Below are positions 57,632 through 64,000 of a stretch of 64,000 nucleotides of DNA, piece by piece. The notes under the pieces are model-generated. The model searched no databases, had not been told where the DNA came from, and was given only the letters and a program-made list of their open reading frames with translations. The stretch is taken from the NCBI RefSeq assembly GCF_947487805.1, contig NZ_CANKXW010000006.1, forward strand, positions 124,001-188,000, read 5' to 3'. The translations under genes and the position numbers were made by a program. Source of the DNA: an uncultured Tateyamaria sp. GTDB lineage: Bacteria; Pseudomonadota; Alphaproteobacteria; Rhodobacterales; Rhodobacteraceae. Every line of letters starts with the position of its first letter. Position 1 is the first letter of the stretch.

Positions 57632-57673
57632 GTTGCGGGCGGGGCGAACAGTGCGTCCTCGCCTGCCCGCAAC
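57632..57673 (+). promoter_or_regulatory. pufA-pufL intercistronic stem-loop
   Basis: GTTGCGGGC/GCCCGCAAC stem with further inner pairing (GGGCGA/TCGCCT). As in Rhodobacter, such a hairpin protects the pufBA segment from 3' decay and so raises LH1 over reaction-centre protein. Confidence 0.8.
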
Positions 57674-57747
57674 AAACCAACCGATTTTTCTAAGACGGTC
57701 GTTGGCGCCATGGCGGTGCCGCGCCGCCAACTGCGGAGATTGAGAAG

Positions 57748-58611
57748 ATGGCCTTGCTGTCCTTCGAGAGAAAGTATCGCGTCCGTGGCGGGACGCTGAT
57801 CGGCGGTGATTTGTTCGACTTTTGGGTGGGCCCTTTCTATGTGGGGTTCTTCGGGGTCACGACCGCCTTTTTCACCCTGCTGGGCACGGTGCTGATTTTC
57901 TGGGGCGCGTCCCAGCAAGGCACGTTCAATCCCTGGCTCATCAACATCGCACCACCCGACCTGAGCTATGGTCTGGGCATGGCGCCGCTGCTTGAAGGGG
58001 GTCTGTGGCAGATCATCACCTTCTGTGCGACGGGCGCGTTCATCTCTTGGGCGCTGCGCGAGGTCGAGATTTGCCGCAAGCTGGGCATGGGATACCACGT
58101 GCCCATCGGCTTCAGTTTTGCCATTCTGGCCTATGTTACGCTGGTCATCTTCCGCCCGCTGCTGATGGGTGCGTGGGGTCATGGGTTCCCTTACGGGATC
58201 TTCAGCCACCTCGATTGGGTGAGCAACACGGGCTACGCCTATCTGCACTTCCACTACAATCCGGCGCATATGCTGGCGGTCACGTTGTTCTTTACCACGA
58301 CGCTGGCGCTGGCGCTGCACGGGGCGCTGATCCTGTCGGCGGCCAATCCCGAAGAGGGCACCACGGCCCTGACGCCGGATCACGAAGATACGTTCTTCCG
58401 CGACTTCATCGGCTATTCCATCGGGCCGCTCGGCATTCACCGTCTGGGCTGGCTCTTGGCGATCAACGCGGTGTTCTTTTCCGCGGTCTGCATCATCATC
58501 TCTGGCCCGATCTGGACGTCCGGCTGGCCCGAGTGGTGGAACTGGTGGCTGAACCTGCCGATCTGGGGCACCGATCCGTTGCCTGTCTATCAATCCGGTT
58601 TTGGGGGGTGA
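57748..58611 (+). CDS. pufL: Photosynthetic reaction centre L subunit
   Basis: 287 residues starting [20 protein letters not shown]; five membrane helices; special-pair and iron-ligand histidines in [11 protein letters not shown] and [16 protein letters not shown]. Binds bacteriochlorophyll, bacteriopheophytin and QA/QB with PufM. GGAGATTGAGAAG precedes the ATG. Confidence 0.98.
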   Translation: MALLSFERKYRVRGGTLIGGDLFDFWVGPFYVGFFGVTTAFFTLLGTVLIFWGASQQGTFNPWLINIAPPDLSYGLGMAPLLEGGLWQIITFCATGAFISWALREVEICRKLGMGYHVPIGFSFAILAYVTLVIFRPLLMGAWGHGFPYGIFSHLDWVSNTGYAYLHFHYNPAHMLAVTLFFTTTLALALHGALILSAANPEEGTTALTPDHEDTFFRDFIGYSIGPLGIHRLGWLLAINAVFFSAVCIIISGPIWTSGWPEWWNWWLNLPIWGTDPLPVYQSGFGG

Positions 58612-58615
58612 TCAG

Positions 58616-59602
58616 ATGATCGAGTATCAAAACATTTTCACGCAGGTGCAGGTTCAGGGCAATCCTGAATGGGGCATGGATGACAGCGGCGAGATGCTGC
58701 AGGAGCGCGTGGGCAAGCCGTTTTTCTCGACCCTCGCGGGGTTTGTGGGCAACGCGCAGATCGGGCCGATCTATCTGGGTTGGACCGGGATGGTGTCGCT
58801 GGCCACGGGTCTGATCTGGTTCGTGATCGTGGGTCTGAACATGCTGGCGCAGGTCGGCTATTCGATCCCCGAGTTCATCCGGCAGCTGTTCTGGCTGGCG
58901 CTGGAGCCGCCATCGCCTGAATACGGTCTGTCGATGCCGCCCTTGGACGAGGGGGGGTGGTACATCATCGCCTCGCTGTTCCTGCTGGTGTCGGTGATGA
59001 CGTGGCTGTTGCGCAGCTATCTGCTGGCGGCCGAGCACAAGATGGGCAAGCACGTGTTCTGGGCGTTCGCCTCGGCCGTGTGGCTGTTCCTTGTGCTGGG
59101 TCTGTTGCGCCCGGTTCTGATGGGATCGTGGAGCGAGGCGGTGCCTTACGGTATCTTCCCGCACCTTGACTGGACCACGGCGTTTTCGATCCGCTACGGC
59201 AACCTTTACTACAACCCGTTCCACTGTCTGAGCATCGTGTTCCTTTATGGGTCTGTCCTGCTGTTCTGTATGCATGGCGGCACCATTCTGGCGGTGACCC
59301 GCTATGGCGGCGACCGCGAGTTGGAGCAGATCTATGACCGTGGCACGGCGACGGAACGTGCGGCCCTGTTCTGGCGCTGGACCATGGGGTTCAACGCCAC
59401 GATGGAGGGCATTCACCGCTGGGCCTGGTGGTTTGCGGTGCTGACCCCGATCACCGGTGGCATTGGCATCCTGCTGACCGGCACGGTCGTGGACAACTGG
59501 TTCATCTGGGCGCAGGAGCACAATTTCGCGCCGATGTATGACGGGGCTTACGGCTACGAAGATTACGGCTCGTACGAAGCCTTCATTGGGAAGGAGAACT
59601 GA
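58616..59602 (+). CDS. pufM: Photosynthetic reaction centre M subunit
   Basis: 328 residues from the ATG at 58616; GGGGGG lies before it, and [20 protein letters not shown] is the family N-terminus. Five membrane helices; [17 protein letters not shown] carries the special-pair His. C-terminal tail ends AFIGKEN. Followed by pufC, not pufX. Confidence 0.98.
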   Translation: MIEYQNIFTQVQVQGNPEWGMDDSGEMLQERVGKPFFSTLAGFVGNAQIGPIYLGWTGMVSLATGLIWFVIVGLNMLAQVGYSIPEFIRQLFWLALEPPSPEYGLSMPPLDEGGWYIIASLFLLVSVMTWLLRSYLLAAEHKMGKHVFWAFASAVWLFLVLGLLRPVLMGSWSEAVPYGIFPHLDWTTAFSIRYGNLYYNPFHCLSIVFLYGSVLLFCMHGGTILAVTRYGGDRELEQIYDRGTATERAALFWRWTMGFNATMEGIHRWAWWFAVLTPITGGIGILLTGTVVDNWFIWAQEHNFAPMYDGAYGYEDYGSYEAFIGKEN

Positions 59603-59603
59603 T

Positions 59604-60725
59604 ATGTTTCCCAAGTGGTTTGACAAATGGAACGCGGACAATCCGACCAACATCTTTGGTCCTGCCATTGCGGTGGGTGTGGTTGGCGGGGCGATCTTTG
59701 CCGCGGCACTGATCGTGACCTGGGGCAATCCGTACCAGACGGAGAGCATGCAGACCGGTCCGCGTGGCACGGGCATGTCGGTGCCGGAATACAACGTGGC
59801 CCGCACCGCCGCCGATCCGACGATCGAGGCGTATTACACCGAAGAGCCATACATCCCCGAGGGGGGCGAAGAACTGGCCAAGGACATCTATGAGAATGTC
59901 CAGGTGCTGGGCGATCTGACGGATGACAATTTCAACCGCGTGATGCTGGCCATGACCCAGTGGGTCAGTCCCGAAGAGGGGTGCGCCTATTGTCACGGGG
60001 ATGTCGACATCTCGGAATACGGGTCTGATGATCTGTACACCAAGGTGGTCAGCCGTCGCATGATCCAGATGACCCAGAACATCAACGAGAACTGGGATGG
60101 GCATGTGAACGCCGTCGCCGAGGTCGGGGTGAACTGTTACACCTGTCACCGGGGTCAGAACGTGCCCAGCGACATCTGGTTCAACGTCACCCCTGTGAAC
60201 GAGGCGGCAGGGGGCTGGGCCGCGGTTCAGAACCGCGCCACCCCGATGAGCACATCGACATCGCTGCCGTCCTCCGCGCTCGAGGTCTATCTGACCGATT
60301 ATGACAGCGAGGTGAACGTGCACGATCTGGAAAGCCGCGTGGCCGGTGTGCCGGGGCTGACCGAGGATGTGCACACGATCCAGAAGACCGAGATGACGTT
60401 CTCCCTGATGAACTATTTCTCGAACTCGCTGGGGGTGAACTGCGTGTTCTGTCACAACAGCCGGGCGTTCTATGACGCGGCGCAATACACGCCGCAGTGG
60501 GGCATCGCCCAGCAGGGCCGCCAGATGGTGATCGAGATGAATCAGGAATACCTGATCCCGCTCAAGGACACCTATCCCGAAAACCGCCTTGGCCCGATCT
60601 ATGCCGATGCGCCCAAGGCGGCCTGCCGGACCTGCCACAAGGGCTATCAGCGGCCCTTGCAAGGTATGAACATGACCGCCGATTGGCCCGAACTGACCTC
60701 GAGCGACGCGCCGGTCTACGAGTAA
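59604..60725 (+). CDS. pufC: Reaction-centre tetraheme cytochrome c subunit
   Basis: 373 residues. Four CxxCH heme motifs: 127-131 (CAYCH), 178-182 (CYTCH), 280-284 (CVFCH), 341-345 (CRTCH). An uncleaved N-terminal membrane anchor (residues 18-40) without a lipobox Cys holds it on the periplasmic side. Relays electrons from cytochrome c2 to the special pair. AAGGAG precedes the ATG; operon ends at the terminator at 60876. Confidence 0.97.
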   Translation: MFPKWFDKWNADNPTNIFGPAIAVGVVGGAIFAAALIVTWGNPYQTESMQTGPRGTGMSVPEYNVARTAADPTIEAYYTEEPYIPEGGEELAKDIYENVQVLGDLTDDNFNRVMLAMTQWVSPEEGCAYCHGDVDISEYGSDDLYTKVVSRRMIQMTQNINENWDGHVNAVAEVGVNCYTCHRGQNVPSDIWFNVTPVNEAAGGWAAVQNRATPMSTSTSLPSSALEVYLTDYDSEVNVHDLESRVAGVPGLTEDVHTIQKTEMTFSLMNYFSNSLGVNCVFCHNSRAFYDAAQYTPQWGIAQQGRQMVIEMNQEYLIPLKDTYPENRLGPIYADAPKAACRTCHKGYQRPLQGMNMTADWPELTSSDAPVYE

Positions 60726-60875
60726 CCGTAGCGGCGGGGGCGACCCCGCCCTGCACCAAGATGGTGCCGGGTGCCGACCGTGCCCCGCACCGCCAGGCGC
60801 GGACCATTGGCTTCCTTGGTCCGGGCACGGGATCCATCGGGTCCCGGTTCCCTTCCTGTTGGCTACAGGAACCCT

Positions 60876-60913
60876 GGCGTCGTGCGTGATTCCCTCAGGC
60901 ACGGCGCCTTTTT
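60876..60913 (+). terminator. Terminator of the puf operon
   Basis: GGCGTCGTGC/GCACGGCGCC stem (one G-U pair) with a 13-nt loop and T5. A second, weaker hairpin (TTCCTGT/ACAGGAA) lies just before it. The 244-nt pufC-dxs gap holds nothing else recognisable. Confidence 0.75.
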
Positions 60914-60969
60914 GCCCCAAGGGTCCGTTGGCAAGGCGGGCGGGGCACGCGATGAAAGGATGTGCGCCG

Positions 60970-62901
60970 ATGACTGACCACAAAAGCAAGACACCCCTGT
61001 TGGACACCGTAGCGGGCCCCGCCGACCTTAAACGCCTGTCGGATGGCGAATTGTCCACGCTGGCGCATGAGCTGCGCAGCGACGTCGTCGAAGCGGTCAG
61101 CCGCACCGGCGGACATCTGGGATCCTCGCTGGGAGTGGTCGAGCTGACCGTGGGCATCCACGCCGTGTTCGACACGCCGCGCGACAAGGTGATCTGGGAC
61201 GTGGGCCACCAGTGTTACCCGCACAAGATCCTGACCGGGCGCCGCCACCGCATGGGCACCCTGCGCCAGAAGGACGGGTTGAGCGGGTTCACCAAACGGT
61301 CAGAGAGCGATTACGACCCCTTTGGCGCGGCGCATTCCTCGACCTCGATCTCCGCCGCTCTGGGGTTCACCGTCGGCCGCGACATGGGCATGCCCACGGG
61401 CGACGCGATCGCCGTGATCGGCGACGGGTCGATCAGCGCGGGCATGGCTTATGAGGCGCTGAACAACGCAGGCCACGAGGGCCGCCGCCTGTTCGTGATC
61501 CTGAACGACAACGAGATGTCCATCGCGCCCCCCACCGGCGCGATGAGCACATATCTGTCGAACCTCAGCCGCAATTCGCCCTTTGCCCCGCTGCACGCCA
61601 TCGCCGAAGGGATGGAACAGGCCCTGCCCAAACCGATGCGCGACGGCGCGCGCCGCGCCCGCGAGATGGTGACCGGTGTGGAGAGCAAGGGCACGTTTTT
61701 CGAGGAGTTGGGGTTCGACTATATCGGCCCCATCGACGGGCACGACATGGATCAGGTGCTGAGCGTTCTGCGCGGTGCGCGCGCGCGGGCGACGGGTCCG
61801 GTGTTGATCCACGCCTGCACGGTCAAGGGCAAGGGCTATGCCCCCGCCGAAGGGTCGGCGGACAAGTATCACGGCGTGTCGAAATTCGACGTTGAAACCG
61901 GCGAACAGTCCAAAGGCAAAAGCAACGCACCTGCCTACACCTCCGTGTTCGGAGAGACGCTGGCCGATCTGGCCGCGCGCGATCCGGCCATCGTGGCGGT
62001 GACGGCGGCGATGCCGGGGGGCACCGGCGTGAACAAGATGGCCGACCGGTTTCCGGGCCGCGTCTTTGATGTGGGCATCGCCGAACAGCACGGCGTGACC
62101 TTTGCCGCCGGGATGGCGGCCAGCGGGCTGAAACCCTTCTGCGCAATCTATTCGACCTTCCTGCAACGCGGATACGATCAGGTGGTGCATGACGTGGTGC
62201 TACAGGGTCTGCCGGTGCGCTTTGCCATCGACCGGGCGGGCCTCGTGGGGGCCGATGGCGCGACCCATGCCGGGTCCTTTGACATCGGCTACCTCGCGTC
62301 GCTGCCGGGCATCGTGGTCATGGCCGCCGCCGACGAGGCGGAGCTGGTGCATATGGTCACAACCGCCGCCGCCCATGACAGCGGCCCCATCGCCTTCCGC
62401 TATCCGCGCGGCAATGGGCGCGGGGTCGAGATGCCGGAACGGGGCGAGGTGCTGGAGATCGGCAAGGGCCGGATGATCCAGGAGGGCACGGATGTGGCGC
62501 TCCTGTCGCTGGGCACGCATCTTGACGCCTGCGAACGCGCCGCCGCACGGCTCGAGGCGGACGGGTTGTCGGTGTCCATCGCCGATGCGCGCTTTGCCAA
62601 GCCGCTGGACATGGACCTGATCCGTGATCTCGCCGCCCGCCACCAGTTGTTGGTCACGGTCGAACAAGGGGCCATGGGCGGGTTTGGCGCGATGGTCCTG
62701 CAAGCGATGGCCGCCGAAGGGCTGCTGGATCACGGGCTCAAGCTGCGCACGATGCACCTGCCCGACCGCTTCATCGACCAGGCCAGCCCGGACGAGATGT
62801 ACGCCGATGCGGGCCTCACGGCGGACGACATCGCAAACACTGTCCGCGACGCCATGGGCCAGACCGCCACAAATGTGATCGACCTGAAACCCGGCGCCTG
62901 A
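60970..62901 (+). CDS. dxs: 1-deoxy-D-xylulose-5-phosphate synthase
   Basis: 643 residues from [20 protein letters not shown]. Thiamine-diphosphate motif GDGS at 151-154 with the following Asn, and [15 protein letters not shown] in the transketolase-like domain. First enzyme of the MEP isoprenoid pathway. The ATG at 60970 has AAAGGA 11 nt upstream; an in-frame ATG at 60952 is an alternative. PGC-linked dxs behind pufM or pufC is common in the family and boosts carotenoid/phytyl supply. Confidence 0.94.
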   Translation: MTDHKSKTPLLDTVAGPADLKRLSDGELSTLAHELRSDVVEAVSRTGGHLGSSLGVVELTVGIHAVFDTPRDKVIWDVGHQCYPHKILTGRRHRMGTLRQKDGLSGFTKRSESDYDPFGAAHSSTSISAALGFTVGRDMGMPTGDAIAVIGDGSISAGMAYEALNNAGHEGRRLFVILNDNEMSIAPPTGAMSTYLSNLSRNSPFAPLHAIAEGMEQALPKPMRDGARRAREMVTGVESKGTFFEELGFDYIGPIDGHDMDQVLSVLRGARARATGPVLIHACTVKGKGYAPAEGSADKYHGVSKFDVETGEQSKGKSNAPAYTSVFGETLADLAARDPAIVAVTAAMPGGTGVNKMADRFPGRVFDVGIAEQHGVTFAAGMAASGLKPFCAIYSTFLQRGYDQVVHDVVLQGLPVRFAIDRAGLVGADGATHAGSFDIGYLASLPGIVVMAAADEAELVHMVTTAAAHDSGPIAFRYPRGNGRGVEMPERGEVLEIGKGRMIQEGTDVALLSLGTHLDACERAAARLEADGLSVSIADARFAKPLDMDLIRDLAARHQLLVTVEQGAMGGFGAMVLQAMAAEGLLDHGLKLRTMHLPDRFIDQASPDEMYADAGLTADDIANTVRDAMGQTATNVIDLKPGA

Positions 62902-62905
62902 GCCC

Positions 62906-62960
62906 TTCATTGTTCTGAAAATATGCCGGGGAGCGCGAGGGGCTGGCCCCTCGCTCCGCC
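62906..62960 (+). repeat. TTCATTGTTC-AAATATGCCGGGG repeat after dxs
   Basis: Begins TTCATTGTTCTGAAAATATG then CCGGGGAGCG with the stem GAGCGCGAGGGG/CCCCTCGCTC. Same family as 25711 and 32312; sits between the convergent dxs and TPR genes and may act as terminator. Confidence 0.85.
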
Positions 62961-62968
62961 GGTAAAAA

Positions 62969-64000
62969 TCACCCAGACGCCCCAATCCGCGCGCGCGCCG
63001 CCGCCGCCTGATCCGGCAGGCCGGACCGGTCATAAACCTCGGCCAGCATCGCATTGAGCGGTACGCCATCCGGGTCGAAGGTGCGGCGCATCTCCAGCAC
63101 TTGCTGCGCCTGCGACGTGCGTCCCGACCGGATCAGCGCGTCCAGATGGATCTGTTCAAAGAGGTCGCGCTGCGCGTGGCTGCCGCCGCCCTCGGCCAGA
63201 CGGGGCAGGGCCTTGCCCAGAAAGCGGATGCAGTCCTCGTAATCCTCTGCCGCGTGGGCCGCGATCCCGTGCGCGGCCCAGAGCGCCACGTCCCGCCAGA
63301 CCGCGCAGTCGTGGCGGCTTTCGTCCTCGGCGCGCGCCTCGATGGCTTTGAGCAGGTCCTCGCCCTCGGGCCGGCCGGTGCGCCCAAGGGCGTAGAGGTA
63401 TTGCAGCGTCAGGAACGGGCTTGTCGTGTCCGCGCCGCGTTTGGCCACGTGATCGGCCACGTCGGCCCAGCGGTCGCCCACATTGACGCCCGCGAACTCC
63501 ATCCGCGCCAGCAGTGACACCGCGCCGACCTGGTCCTGGCTGTAGTCCTTGGACAGGCCCCAGACATGGGTATCATACGCCGCCAGCAGGTCATCCGTCC
63601 GCCCCGCAGAGATGTAGAACAGCGCCAGGTGCCACCAGTTGTGTGTGTGCATGAAGCTGTTGAGGTCAGCCCAGTGATGGGCCACGGATTCCAGAAACGC
63701 GGTGCCTTCGGCCACCTGCCCGCGGGTGAGGTAGACATGCGCCAGCGCGTGATGCGCCCAGGGCTCGCTGGCGTCGATGGACAGGGCGTGGCGCGCCGCG
63801 GCTTCCGCATCGTCCAGCAGGTGGCATTCCTCAAAGCCAAAGGCGAGCATCCCATGGGCATAGGCGATGTCCGCGGCCCCCGGCTGCGCCTTTTGCGCGA
63901 CGCGCAGCATGGCCGGAAAGTCGCCCGCGTTGAACGTGTGGTACTGGCCCAGTTTCAGCATCACCATGTCGCGGGGATGGGCGCTGACCGTGGCCTCGCA
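62969..64000 (-). CDS. TPR-repeat protein (TTC38-like), 5' end cut by the window edge
   Basis: At least 343 residues in frame to the window edge; the first internal ATG is at 63967, but codons before it (SAHPRDMVMLKLGQ) still fit the family, so the gene starts outside. Contains helix pairs such as ADIAYAHGMLAFGFEECHLL, DDAEAAARHALSIDASEPWA and HNWWHLALFYISAGRTDDLL, as in tetratricopeptide repeat protein 38 relatives. Cytoplasmic, function unknown. It is not part of the photosynthesis genes. Confidence 0.82.
   Translation of the reverse strand, partial: CEATVSAHPRDMVMLKLGQYHTFNAGDFPAMLRVAQKAQPGAADIAYAHGMLAFGFEECHLLDDAEAAARHALSIDASEPWAHHALAHVYLTRGQVAEGTAFLESVAHHWADLNSFMHTHNWWHLALFYISAGRTDDLLAAYDTHVWGLSKDYSQDQVGAVSLLARMEFAGVNVGDRWADVADHVAKRGADTTSPFLTLQYLYALGRTGRPEGEDLLKAIEARAEDESRHDCAVWRDVALWAAHGIAAHAAEDYEDCIRFLGKALPRLAEGGGSHAQRDLFEQIHLDALIRSGRTSQAQQVLEMRRTFDPDGVPLNAMLAEVYDRSGLPDQAAAARARIGASG

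Overview
The window reads as a nearly complete photosynthesis gene cluster (PGC) of an aerobic anoxygenic phototroph in the Rhodobacteraceae, Roseobacter group. Pointers are high GC; pufQBALMC with a tetraheme pufC and no pufX; the oxygen-dependent cyclase acsF with no bchE in the window; crtA for spheroidenone; a ppsR/ppaA pair; and repeat families of the kind I know from Rhodobacterales. I see no rRNA, tRNA, CRISPR array or transposase.

Layout. 1-4.9 kb: short membrane/stress proteins (DUF1328, DUF202, DUF883/holin pair, PLDc_N, DUF2945) and a formate/nitrite-type channel. 4.9-8.3 kb: LysR regulator with tcuAB-like tricarballylate oxidation genes. 8.3-12.3 kb: Dabb protein, glpK, glpD, LysE exporter. 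12.3-18.4 kb (minus): ppaA-ppsR and bchG-MFS-bchP-idi. 18.7-35 kb (plus): bchFNBH-(small ORF)-bchLM-lhaA-puhABC-orf-acsF-puhE-hemA-cycA. 35.1-39.2 kb: a DinB gene, then a plasmid-type replication/partition module (initiator with a DnaA N-terminal-like domain, putative origin, parA, parB). 39.3-43.6 kb (minus): crtA-bchI-bchD-bchO. 43.7-46.7 kb (plus): crtI-crtB-tspO. 46.9-49.3 kb (minus): crtD-crtC. 49.4-60.7 kb (plus): crtEF-bchCX-(small ORF)-bchYZ-pufQBALMC. 61-64 kb: dxs, then a TPR protein that runs off the end.

How it works together. hemA, acsF and bch genes make bacteriochlorophyll; dxs, idi and crtE supply isoprenoids for the phytyl tail (bchG, bchP) and for the carotenoid branch crtB-I-C-D-F-A. 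puf and puh encode the LH1 antenna and reaction centre, and cycA a soluble electron donor. Seven TGT-N12-ACA sites place bchG, bchF/ppaA, crtA/crtI, crtD/crtE and bchC under likely PpsR control.

The most striking feature is the replicon inside the PGC. At least ten perfect copies of the 16-bp palindrome TGTCCCCGCGGGGACA (and two one-mismatch copies) lie between 36.7 and 41.3 kb, around parAB and inside the coding regions of parA, bchO and bchD, where each frame is translated as VPAGT, SPRGQ or CPRGD. The strand composition of plus-strand genes also turns from C-rich to G-rich across this locus, as expected for a working origin. I therefore infer an extrachromosomal photosynthesis replicon, or an integrated one, whose putative centromere has spread into photosynthesis genes.
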